From the NCBI GenBank assembly GCA_020435185.1, contig JAGRAA010000250.1:1-23562 (forward strand): DNA of 23,562 bases, given 5' to 3'. Source of the DNA: Bdellovibrionales bacterium (lineage in GTDB: Bacteria > Bdellovibrionota > Bdellovibrionia > Bdellovibrionales > UBA1609). Made by a program: the position numbers and the translations under genes. The notes below the pieces were generated by a model. It made no database searches, was not told the origin of the DNA, and worked only from the letters and a program-made list of their open reading frames with translations. Positions 15,525 to 21,700 of the stretch are shown here, piece after piece. Position 1 is the stretch's first letter. Every line of letters starts with the position of its first letter.

Positions 15525-15694
15525 GACCCTCCGTTGGGATATGAATAGTTATGAATAGTGAAGACGATCAAAAAAGTTATTTAAGATCAAATTTCAAAGG
15601 GAAGAAACTGGAGTTTTCTTTTTGTAAAATTTCCAAATTAGTACAAGGCAAAAGTCTATTTCTCATAAACATTTTTAATGTTGATCATAAACCT
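15525..15694. other. AT-rich divergent intergenic region
   Basis: This 170-bp region lies upstream of the 14058-15524 gene and the promoter of the 15769 gene. It contains no open frame with an SD site and no strong hairpin. It presumably holds the minus-strand promoter, but I could not pick a convincing -35/-10 pair. Confidence 0.4.
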
Positions 15695-15721
15695 TCAATT
15701 TCGTGAAAGCTAGGCCGATAG
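15695..15721 (+). promoter_or_regulatory. Sigma-28-like promoter for the small basic protein
   Basis: TCAATTTC-N11-GCCGATAG: the -10 matches the FliA consensus at 7 of 8 positions and the -35 at 5 of 8, with the canonical 11-nt spacer. The predicted start near 15728 leaves a ~40-nt leader containing AAAGGAG before ATG 15769. Confidence 0.5.
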
Positions 15722-15768
15722 ATTAAAAATAAAATCGGTATTAGTTACCAACGACCAAAGGAGAAAGA

Positions 15769-16167
15769 ATGAAAACTAAATTTTATAAACATGGGACTCA
15801 CAAGTATAAAGCCTACTACAAATCTGTTGGTCATGGATACGAAGTAGGTTTTTGCTATGGAAAGAAAACTTTGTTTGTAGGTAATTTTCTTCATGCTAAA
15901 GAGGCAAATGGTTGGTTTAAAACAATGACGTCAGAAATCGAGAAGTTTTCTAAAAAATATTGGATCTCTCCTAAAGCTCCTAAGGCGTTCTACAACAAAT
16001 TCATGACAAACCACCTTTACAAAACCTATTATGCGCAATTAGATAAATGGTTCGATAGATATAATAGATCCTATACGAGTTCATTTAAAAAAGATGAGAG
16101 AAAATATAAGCAATTGAAAAAGAATTGGAAAACAACTGAAAAAACCTTCTTTAAGAAAGCTGCTTAA
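15769..16167 (+). CDS. Small, highly basic protein of unknown function
   Basis: This 132-residue protein has no signal peptide and no membrane helix. It is extremely rich in Lys and aromatic residues (Tyr, Phe, Trp), for example HGTHKYKAYYK near the start and a Lys-rich C-terminal helix (KYKQLKKNWKTTEKTFFKK). The N-terminal ~50 residues look like a small beta unit resembling AP2- or integrase-arm-type DNA-binding domains (YEVGFCYGKKTLFVGNFLHAKEA), a resemblance of pattern only. Binding to nucleic acid, or to acidic polymers, is the obvious guess from the charge. The SD is excellent (AAAGGAG, 6 nt before the ATG), and with the sigma-28-like promoter this suggests strong, phase-specific expression. 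It is monocistronic, with a convergent barrel gene beyond. Confidence 0.7.
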   Translation: MKTKFYKHGTHKYKAYYKSVGHGYEVGFCYGKKTLFVGNFLHAKEANGWFKTMTSEIEKFSKKYWISPKAPKAFYNKFMTNHLYKTYYAQLDKWFDRYNRSYTSSFKKDERKYKQLKKNWKTTEKTFFKKAA

Positions 16168-16201
16168 TTTCAATTGTAGAGGGAGGTTATTGGGCTTCCC
16201 T

Positions 16202-16903
16202 TTACATTTTCCAAGAAACCCATGCTCCAGCCGAGATTAAAAAAAGTTGATTCACATAGAGGTTGTTCATCAGGTTTTTAACGTCTTGTTCCATTCTATT
16301 TTGGTCTATATAGTATCGACTAAAAGAGAGCGTGCTGGATGCAGATAGGGGCTTAACAAGTCCTGCTGAGAGAACAAGACCCCAGTTTTCTGATAAACTC
16401 CATTTGTAGCCACCCATGAGTTGTAAATTGTGTAAAGTTACTCCCGCATTAATGCTTAGATCTGTTGCTAAGGCATAGGCGCTAAGAGGTCTTACTGCAT
16501 TATCGATAGTTTGAATAGTAGTGGCAGATCCTCCTCCTGTTAATAGGGAGTAGCCGCCTTCTAAAAAGAATCCTTGGTTCTCTGAGAATGAATATCCTCC
16601 ACGTAGATCTATATAAAAATTGTTAGATAGAGCATCATTCATCAAAGTGGCTTCTTCGCTATAAACCATTCCGAATCCACTGGCTAGTGCGGTTCCAACT
16701 CCTACCAAAAAATTTAAAGAATAGCCTAATCCTGCGGTGGCATACCAGTGTCCAGGGAGCTTGAATTTTGCTCTTGCGCCAATTTGCGTAGGAACTTCAA
16801 TGCCTGCCTCAAGCTCAAATCCATTTACAAAGGCATGAGCTTTTGGCGCAGAGAGTCCGAAAGAAAAGAATAGAAGTAAAAGAATAAGGGTTTGGAAACG
16901 CAA
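16202..16903 (-). CDS. Outer-membrane beta-barrel protein
   Basis: I place the start at TTG 16903, where AAAGGAG lies exactly 6 nt upstream. The open frame extends to an ATG at 17026, but that extension is basic, without a signal, and reaches into the divergent crcB start. From TTG the protein has 233 residues and begins with a clean signal peptide (MRFQTLILLLLFFSF, cleavage after AHA at ~24). The mature part alternates glycine/aromatic strands (WYATAGLGYSLNF, FYIDLRGGYSFSENQGFFLEGGYSL, LQLMGGYKWSLSENWGLVLSAGL) and ends in WVSWKM. That is an 8- to 10-strand OmpA/OmpW-like barrel pattern. The specific role is unknown. It is divergent from crcB. Confidence 0.75.
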   Translation of the reverse strand: MRFQTLILLLLFFSFGLSAPKAHAFVNGFELEAGIEVPTQIGARAKFKLPGHWYATAGLGYSLNFLVGVGTALASGFGMVYSEEATLMNDALSNNFYIDLRGGYSFSENQGFFLEGGYSLLTGGGSATTIQTIDNAVRPLSAYALATDLSINAGVTLHNLQLMGGYKWSLSENWGLVLSAGLVKPLSASSTLSFSRYYIDQNRMEQDVKNLMNNLYVNQLFLISAGAWVSWKM

Positions 16904-17024
16904 AATCATCTCCTTTAGAAGGGTATATATATCATAATATCTTTTGTTTACTCTCAGCCTTAATGAAAAATGGAGTTGGCAAGAAGCTCTGGTCATAAGT
17001 CTTAGGTTATGATTTAATGCATGC

Positions 17025-17396
17025 ATGATTTATTTGATGGTGGCCTTGTTCAGCGGTATTGGAGCGGTTATTCGCTATAGTTTGAGTTTGTTTTTAAACT
17101 CCGATCAGTTTCCTTGGGGGACTCTCACTGTGAACATTGTTGGAAGTTTTATAGTCGGGGTGTTGATGAATCTGATCATGAGAGAGAATACGGTTTTCTC
17201 ACCCCTGTGGTCGGTTTCCTTAACTGTAGGTTTATGTGGGGGATTGACTACTTTTTCGACCTTTAGTTTTGATACCCTTGAGCTTCTTCAAAAAGAGCAA
17301 TGGTGGCTTGCCTTCTCTAATGTCGGTTTGAATCTGTTTTTAGGGATTTTATTTTGTGCACTTGGTCTGCTTGGGGCAAGGTATATAACTGTTTGA
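17025..17396 (+). CDS. crcB: Fluoride channel CrcB/FluC
   Basis: This 123-residue protein has four transmembrane helices and carries all family motifs: GIGAVIRY near the start, WGTLTVNIVGSFIVG (31-45) with the conserved Asn, and GLCGGLTTFSTFSFD (69-83), where the FSTF Phe box lines the pore. FluC proteins assemble as antiparallel dual-topology dimers and export toxic fluoride passively. A single gene is enough for a homodimer, and the length is standard. The start ATG 17025 has only a weak SD. The 121 bp upstream, shared with the divergent barrel gene, contains no recognisable fluoride riboswitch, so control must be of another kind or constitutive. Confidence 0.95.
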   Translation: MIYLMVALFSGIGAVIRYSLSLFLNSDQFPWGTLTVNIVGSFIVGVLMNLIMRENTVFSPLWSVSLTVGLCGGLTTFSTFSFDTLELLQKEQWWLAFSNVGLNLFLGILFCALGLLGARYITV

Positions 17397-17567
17397 AATT
17401 ACTTATGTTTAAGTTTTTTTGAGGATTTGAAAAGGGCAATTTTAGAAAAAACTATAACCTTAATTACATGAAATATGGTCTTAATGAATAAGAATTTGAC
17501 ATATGTTGAAAATTTTCCCTTTTTGACGTATAAGGTCTCAGGACAACATAAATGAGTGGGAGGTATT

Positions 17568-18077
17568 TTGGAGCAAAATTCAAATTTCGATATCGATATG
17601 GCGGTCGCTGAAACCTCCAGTTCTGACTTGGCGAGTAATATTGAGGGTCAAATGGCTTCTGGCGAAGTAGTTTCAGAAATATTTGCTGAAGAAATTGGTG
17701 CAGTTGATGCTGATTTAAGAAAATTAGACGAGATTGATAATATTTTAGCTCTAGAAGAAGGGGAATATCCTGTATTTACATTGGCTAAAAATAAGGCCCG
17801 TTTTCTGAGAATGTTAACTTGGTATAAAAATAAAGAAGAATGGTTGGACGTGGCTCCATTGAGTGGAGTGAGTAAATTGTTTAAGCAGCAGACCAAGGAA
17901 TTGGAAGGTATTCGAGCGAATAAATTAGATTACGAAATGGAACTGGAAACAGGAACGTTAACTCCAAGTCAAAGATCTTATAGAAAAGACGAGCTAAAGA
18001 TGTGTAAAGTTCAAGAAAAAATGGCTGTTCATCTTATAGCTAAAATGCAGGTTAAAATAAAATCTGGAAGAAGGTAA
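17568..18077 (+). CDS. Cytoplasmic protein of unknown function
   Basis: The protein has 169 residues from TTG 17568, with GGGAGG 4 nt upstream; an in-frame GTG at 17556 would place the SD inside the gene. The N-terminal ~55 residues are acidic and low in structure (SSSDLASNIEG, EIFAEEIGAVDADL). The rest is charged amphipathic helix with a likely coiled-coil section (LFKQQTKELEGIRANKLDYEMELETG, QRSYRKDELKMCKVQEKM), ending in a basic KIKSGRR. There is no signal peptide, membrane helix or catalytic motif. I do not recognise the family. It could be an adaptor or regulator. It is followed by a long AT-rich dyad that may end the transcript before the Fis-type gene. Confidence 0.6.
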   Translation: MEQNSNFDIDMAVAETSSSDLASNIEGQMASGEVVSEIFAEEIGAVDADLRKLDEIDNILALEEGEYPVFTLAKNKARFLRMLTWYKNKEEWLDVAPLSGVSKLFKQQTKELEGIRANKLDYEMELETGTLTPSQRSYRKDELKMCKVQEKMAVHLIAKMQVKIKSGRR

Positions 18078-18142
18078 TTTCATCATCGTATATGGTGAAC
18101 TTTGCTAAATTGTATTTCTTTAGTAATTCAAATATGATACGT

Positions 18143-18180
18143 CTCAAAATTGATATTTTTTTAATTTTGAGGCAAATTTT
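18143..18180 (+). terminator. Long AT-rich hairpin, possible terminator
   Basis: CTCAAAATT (18143-18151) and AATTTTGAG (18163-18171) are perfect 9-bp arms around an 11-nt T-rich loop. A broken T-tract (GCAAATTTTT) follows the stem. The stem is mostly A-T, so termination may be weak. The dyad could also be an operator ahead of the regulator gene. Confidence 0.4.
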
Positions 18181-18183
18181 TCC

Positions 18184-18211
18184 TAAATATCTCACTATGG
18201 TGCGCCGATGA
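18184..18211 (+). promoter_or_regulatory. Sigma-28-like promoter for the Fis-type regulator
   Basis: TAAA (18184-18187), a 16-nt spacer, then GCCGATGA (18204-18211). The -10 matches the FliA consensus at 7 of 8; the spacing from TAAA is one longer than canonical. The predicted start is near 18218, ~47 nt before ATG 18265. Confidence 0.4.
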
Positions 18212-18264
18212 GTACTCAGTAAGTCGTTGATGGCTTGCAATGAAACATACCTGCGGAGGACCTT

Positions 18265-18663
18265 ATGGGACGTTCAACATTTTATCTAGTCAGCGATGAC
18301 TATCAGTTAATTGAAGAAACGAAAAACTTTTATCAACATAAAAATGTTGATGTTCAAGTGTTTTCTTCTTCTGAGTGGCAACAAAAAATGGGTGGCCAAT
18401 CTATGTCACTAAGTAGTGGAGCTTCTACGGTAGATCCTCCATCGAATGTTATCCCTTTTCCAGGGCAAACAGTTTCTAGTCAAGGTGTACAAACTATTAA
18501 TCAGTTAGAAAGCGTTGCTATAGAAAACGCAATTCATGAATTTAAAGGGAATTTAACTGAAGCAGCTAAAGCTTTAGGAATTGGAAGAGCTACTCTTTAC
18601 AGAAAAGTAAAGCAATACAATATAAATCCAAGTCTTGCTAGAAGCAAAAAAAGAGCTGCCTAA
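18265..18663 (+). CDS. Stand-alone Fis-type (HTH_8) regulator
   Basis: This 132-residue protein has a C-terminal Fis/NtrC-type DNA-binding domain at ~81-120 (LESVAIENAIHEFKGNLTEA, then AAKALGIGRATLYRKVKQY). The last helix is the recognition helix. The first ~38 residues (STFYLVSDDYQLIEETKNFY, VDVQVFSSSEW) look like the first beta-alpha-beta of a response-regulator receiver. The rest of the receiver, and the AAA+ sigma-54-activating domain that normally sits between, are absent and replaced by a Ser/Pro linker (~43-78). It therefore cannot act as a sigma-54 activator by itself and may work as a nucleoid-type or repressor protein. GCGGAGGACC precedes the ATG. A strong hairpin terminator follows. 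Confidence 0.85.
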   Translation: MGRSTFYLVSDDYQLIEETKNFYQHKNVDVQVFSSSEWQQKMGGQSMSLSSGASTVDPPSNVIPFPGQTVSSQGVQTINQLESVAIENAIHEFKGNLTEAAKALGIGRATLYRKVKQYNINPSLARSKKRAA

Positions 18664-18700
18664 TCTGGTCTTTTTTAAACAATAAGAATATGACATTATA

Positions 18701-18728
18701 AAGGAACCTAAGAAGGTTCCTTTATTTT
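18701..18728 (+). terminator. Rho-independent terminator abutting the S41 peptidase start
   Basis: AAGGAACCT (18701-18709), a 4-nt loop, AGGTTCCTT (18714-18722), then a T-rich run to 18728. The stem is a perfect 9 bp. It should end the regulator transcript, yet the next start codon (ATG 18729) follows with no gap, so any read-through RNA would have its only SD-like AAGG locked in this stem. Confidence 0.75.
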
Positions 18729-19958
18729 ATGAAACTCAAAGTTATCTTATTGTTTTATTTTTTTATTTCTCTTGTTTTAGCGAGCTATTTATCGGATCTA
18801 CAAAAACAAAGAAGTTTTTTTGATGGTATTTGTTTGTTAGTTAAACAGAACTTTTATCAACAAGATGAGCATCTTAAAAGTTGGTATAGGGACTGTAAGA
18901 ATTTATCTCAGGACACCGGCTTTATTTTTGACACACGTGATTTCGTCGAAAAAATTAATGATCAACTGTCTACTCTAGAAGTTTCTCATTTGGAATTATA
19001 TCTTCCTGAAAATAATTTGAGGCTGTGGAAAGGGAAAGGTTTATATACGGGAATTCTCGCTAGATTTGTAGACGGTCAATTAATAGTCTTTGAGTTAAAT
19101 GAATCTTCGGATGCGAAAGATAAAGGAATCGCAAAGGGAGACCTTATCGTGTCGATTGATGGTCAATCTAAGGTAACGCCTTGGATAGCAGAGACTCAAG
19201 GAGGGAAATATCAAATTCTTCGTAGGTCTTCAAAAACAGAAAAGGCACGGTCTTTTCAGGTTTATATTGAACCCAAAGAGGTGAGTTTAGATTTATCAAT
19301 AAAAATAAAAAAAATTTCTGAAGAAAAAGTTTATATTAAAATACCAAGTTTTATTCGAAGTTATTTTCAAAAAGAAGACTGGCATAAATTAGCTTCTCAA
19401 CTTTTAAGTTTTAAAGAGATATGGATAGATTTGCGCGGGAATAGTGGGGGAAGTTTGTTGGCGGCTTTGAGAGGGGTGTCTCCCTTTTTTTGCAATCCTA
19501 CTCCAGTGGGCTTTTTAGAAAAGCCCTCGGTCAAAAATGATAGATCTGCTGAATTTAGAGACGAAGTGGATGAGTTGAAACAACTAGATTCTATGAATCA
19601 TGTTTCTCAAATTATTTTAAAGACTTTTTCGGATTATCCGTGCGTAAAGGCAAAGAGGATTAATATCTTGGTTGATTACGGAACCTCTTCTGCGGCTGAA
19701 TTTTTCGCCTATGTCTTATCGAAGAGGCAGGGAGTACAAGTTAAAGGACAGAGTACCGCTGGTTCTGTGGTGATGGCTTCTTGGTACAAAGTGCCCTTTA
19801 AAAGGAAAATATTAAGTCTTTCTATTCCTGAATCTATTTATAGGGATGAAAACAATAAGGAGTTAGAGGGGGTTGGAGTTATCCCTGGAGAGTTTTTATT
19901 TTACGATTATGATCAGGCTATAGAGGGAAGAGATTCATGGCTCAATGGTCTAGAGTGA
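18729..19958 (+). CDS. S41-family (C-terminal-processing/tricorn-like) peptidase
   Basis: This 409-residue exported serine peptidase has an N-terminal signal or anchor helix (~4-20) and a helical cap. A PDZ-like segment follows at ~105-185 (LIVFELNESSDAKDKGIAKGDLIVSIDG), then the S41 core from ~195. Core motifs are IWIDLRGNSGGS (231-242), DYGTSSAAEFFAY with candidate nucleophile S321, and LEGVGVIPGE with E380. The Lys that partners the Ser in CtpA/Prc enzymes (in the FGKG motif) is replaced: the aligned stretch reads QSTAGSVV. With H87 in EVSHLEL the site instead fits the Ser-His-Glu arrangement of tricorn/CPAF-type S41 members. ATG 18729 has no free SD. The stop at 19956-19958 runs straight into a palindromic repeat. 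Confidence 0.85.
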   Translation: MKLKVILLFYFFISLVLASYLSDLQKQRSFFDGICLLVKQNFYQQDEHLKSWYRDCKNLSQDTGFIFDTRDFVEKINDQLSTLEVSHLELYLPENNLRLWKGKGLYTGILARFVDGQLIVFELNESSDAKDKGIAKGDLIVSIDGQSKVTPWIAETQGGKYQILRRSSKTEKARSFQVYIEPKEVSLDLSIKIKKISEEKVYIKIPSFIRSYFQKEDWHKLASQLLSFKEIWIDLRGNSGGSLLAALRGVSPFFCNPTPVGFLEKPSVKNDRSAEFRDEVDELKQLDSMNHVSQIILKTFSDYPCVKAKRINILVDYGTSSAAEFFAYVLSKRQGVQVKGQSTAGSVVMASWYKVPFKRKILSLSIPESIYRDENNKELEGVGVIPGEFLFYDYDQAIEGRDSWLNGLE

Positions 19959-20042
19959 AAAAGGTACGGACACACTTTGGTGTCCACGTTGCGTTAATCA
20001 GAATAATACGCCTTGGACACCAAAGTGTGTCCGCACCTTTTT
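19958..20042. repeat. Double-hairpin palindromic repeat, copy 1 (REPIN/MITE-like)
   Basis: Two 28-nt arms (19958-19985 and 20015-20042) are inverted copies with one mismatch (GTAC versus GCAC) around a 29-nt spacer. Each arm is itself a hairpin: GGACAC-ACTTTG-GTGTCC on the left and its complement on the right. The spacer keeps TTGCGTTAA and AATAATACGC in common with copy 2. It fills exactly the gap between the S41 stop and the stop of the convergent barrel gene, with A/T runs on both ends, so it can act as a bidirectional terminator. Confidence 0.85.
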
Positions 20043-20045
20043 GCT

Positions 20046-20618
20046 TTATAAATCTAAGGGCAAGCTCACTGATGCGGATAATACGGTTTCCGTTGAATCA
20101 GTAAAGACACTGACGTTGTCATAGCTGAGAGTTTGATATTCAAAGACTAAACTAATTAAAGGCAACATGGTCCAACCAAGTCCGAGTTTAACACCTTTGC
20201 CAGACAACTCAGTTGAACCCATTTTTATTTTTGAGCTCATTACATATCCGGCCATGAAATCGAACATTGGGATTAATGTGAATCCTGCAGTAATGCCCGT
20301 TCTAGAAATATCGGCAGACGAGCCTAAAGAGGCTTGCGAAGCTGCGTAAGACTGTAAACCTGAAGCCATAGAGTAGTCTAATCCTACCCAAAGAGTAGGT
20401 ATTGAATATCCAACTCGAGCTCCAAACATAGTTCCACTAAGAGCGTCGCTGATGGCAACACTAGATACTGTTGTACTTAATGTTCCGCCATTGTATCCAA
20501 GATAAGGCTCAATGTAGATGCCCGCTTGTGCTTCAAAAGAGATGAGAAAGAGCATTGCGGCTACACTCAAAATCAATTGATTGAATTTGTTTTGGCTTAT
20601 TTTTTTGAATTCGTTCAT
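20046..20618 (-). CDS. Small outer-membrane beta-barrel protein
   Basis: This 190-residue protein has a long signal peptide (basic MNEFKKISQNK, hydrophobic 14-27, cleavage after EAQA at ~32). The mature ~158 residues show short alternating strands with Gly/Ser-rich turns (IYIEPYLGYNGG, FGARVGYSIPTLWVGLDYSM, TGITAGFTLIPMFDFMAGYVMS, GVKLGLGWTM, ISLVFEYQTLSY), consistent with an eight-strand OmpA/OmpX/OmpW-like barrel. The tail LSASVSLPLDL lacks a terminal aromatic, which is less typical. The SD is very strong (AAGGAGGAG, 3-6 nt before the ATG), suggesting high expression. It faces the S41 peptidase across repeat copy 1 and diverges from the 20898 gene across a region with several dyads. Confidence 0.78.
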   Translation of the reverse strand: MNEFKKISQNKFNQLILSVAAMLFLISFEAQAGIYIEPYLGYNGGTLSTTVSSVAISDALSGTMFGARVGYSIPTLWVGLDYSMASGLQSYAASQASLGSSADISRTGITAGFTLIPMFDFMAGYVMSSKIKMGSTELSGKGVKLGLGWTMLPLISLVFEYQTLSYDNVSVFTDSTETVLSASVSLPLDL

Positions 20619-20672
20619 GACTCCTCCTTGGAGAAAGGTAACTTAAAATTGCTAAAAAAATACATAAATTGG

Positions 20673-20693
20673 TATTGAGGACCCATCTCAATA
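20673..20693. promoter_or_regulatory. Operator-like dyad between divergent genes
   Basis: TATTGAG (20673-20679), a 7-nt centre, then CTCAATA (20687-20693): perfect 7-bp half-sites spaced ~14 bp centre to centre, as expected for a dimeric regulator. It lies 55-75 bp upstream of the barrel gene start on the minus strand. The regulator is unknown. Confidence 0.4.
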
Positions 20694-20718
20694 ATCATTT
20701 CAAGATATCATATTTTCA

Positions 20719-20778
20719 GAGTGAGACAGCTGTCTAGAGAGAATGACTCACTCAATTAAGACCAAGGACCGGTGAGTC
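20719..20778 (+). promoter_or_regulatory. Three-segment alternating dyad with a 12-bp palindrome
   Basis: GAGTGAG (20719-20725) can pair with CTCACTC (20747-20753). The overlapping GACTCAC (20745-20751) can instead pair with GTGAGTC (20772-20778), so the two stems exclude each other. Between the first two arms lies AGACAGCTGTCT (20724-20735), a perfect 12-bp palindrome. This may be an attenuator-like RNA switch for the 20898 gene or a cluster of protein sites. Confidence 0.4.
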
Positions 20779-20897
20779 TTAAAATGAGGCAAAAACCTAT
20801 TTTTGGTAGTCAGATGTCTAATATTTAATCATCTAGATAGGATATAGGTCATTCCCACTAGGCATGGACTTTGAATTAGGTAGATGTAGGAGGAGTT

Positions 20898-21536
20898 ATG
20901 AAGAAAGATAACCTATTACACTTTCCATTAGTGAAAAGAGTCGGTAAAATAGAAGCTATGAAGAGATTTAGAATGTTAAATCAAGAAAAGATTTTAGAGC
21001 AAAAAAAAGCCCTTTTGACGGGAGCTTTGGCTTCTATCTTGTTTATCATGTCATTTATTAACTCATCGTTACTGGACAATCGAGATATGGGCAAAAATCC
21101 TCAATTTGGAGCTCGTGGAGTGGCCAGTATAAATCAACGTGATTTAGAGTGGGAGCATCAGTTGGCCGCCAAGCTTTCGGTGAACGAAAGAGGGATTGCA
21201 AGCATAGGTTATCAACCCACATTGTTAGAGAAGCTTCAGTTTGAAACATTAGAAGGAAAATATTTTTTAAGTTTTGAAAACGGAAAAATCAGACATATTG
21301 AATATTCAGCTCATGCTCAAAGAAATCCTAATTATGTTAATAACAGAGAATTGTTTTTACAAAAGAATAGAAATTTAATTTCCCAAGACTTTGATCAAGT
21401 AGAAAAGAAAGAAACTAAAATTGAAGATCAATTTATTGTTGAGAATTATACATTAATGAAAGATGAAAAAATTGTGTCTAGTGCTCAATTCAAGCTAGAC
21501 AAACATGGTCGTTTCTTAGGTCTAAGTATTCAATAA
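20898..21536 (+). CDS. Single-span membrane protein of unknown function
   Basis: This 212-residue protein has a basic cytoplasmic N-terminus (~1-37, KRVGKIEAMKRFRM), one transmembrane helix at ~38-56 (ALLTGALASILFIMSFI) and a ~155-residue extracytoplasmic domain. That domain is alternating strand and charged helix (KLQFETLEGKYFLSFENGKI, then RHIEYS, NRELFLQKN, SAQFKLDKHGRFLGLSIQ), reminiscent of small periplasmic beta-sandwich or PepSY-like folds, but I cannot assign one. There are no Cys in the outer part and no catalytic motif. The start is secure: AGGAGG lies 5 nt upstream. It precedes the RDD-domain protein by 164 bp, with repeat copy 2 in between. Confidence 0.7.
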   Translation: MKKDNLLHFPLVKRVGKIEAMKRFRMLNQEKILEQKKALLTGALASILFIMSFINSSLLDNRDMGKNPQFGARGVASINQRDLEWEHQLAAKLSVNERGIASIGYQPTLLEKLQFETLEGKYFLSFENGKIRHIEYSAHAQRNPNYVNNRELFLQKNRNLISQDFDQVEKKETKIEDQFIVENYTLMKDEKIVSSAQFKLDKHGRFLGLSIQ

Positions 21537-21562
21537 CAAATACAGGCATTTCAAAAGGTACC

Positions 21563-21644
21563 AAAAGGTACGGACACACTTTGGTGTCCGTATTGCGTTA
21601 ACTAAATAATGCGCTGTGGACACCAAAGTGTGTCCGTACCTTTT
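21563..21644. repeat. Double-hairpin palindromic repeat, copy 2 (REPIN/MITE-like)
   Basis: Two perfect 27-nt inverted arms (21563-21589 and 21618-21644) flank a 28-nt spacer with TTGCGTTAA and AATAATGCGC. The left arm is identical to that of copy 1 and the right arm differs at one base. An extra AAAAGGTACC (21553-21562) directly precedes it, a partial duplication of the outer end. Here both flanking genes run in the plus direction, so the element separates the 20898 gene from the RDD gene. Confidence 0.85.
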
Positions 21645-21700
21645 GTAAGTCTAAGTGGCACAAATCTAATGCTTTTGCTCAAATCAGCCGACAAAAGATT

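Noticed and set aside
16179..16202. AGGGA...TCCCT hairpin between the basic-protein gene and the barrel gene
   Set aside because: The stem is only 5 bp with a 12-nt loop and no clean T-run, so it is too weak to call a terminator.
16904..17024. Fluoride riboswitch ahead of crcB
   Set aside because: The GGnGAUGG-type core and pseudoknot partners of the crcB motif are not present in the 121-bp region.
16910..17026. Long ATG-initiated extension of the minus-strand barrel gene
   Set aside because: It adds a basic, non-signal stretch before the signal peptide, has no SD, and reaches the first bases of the divergent crcB. TTG 16903 has an ideal SD.
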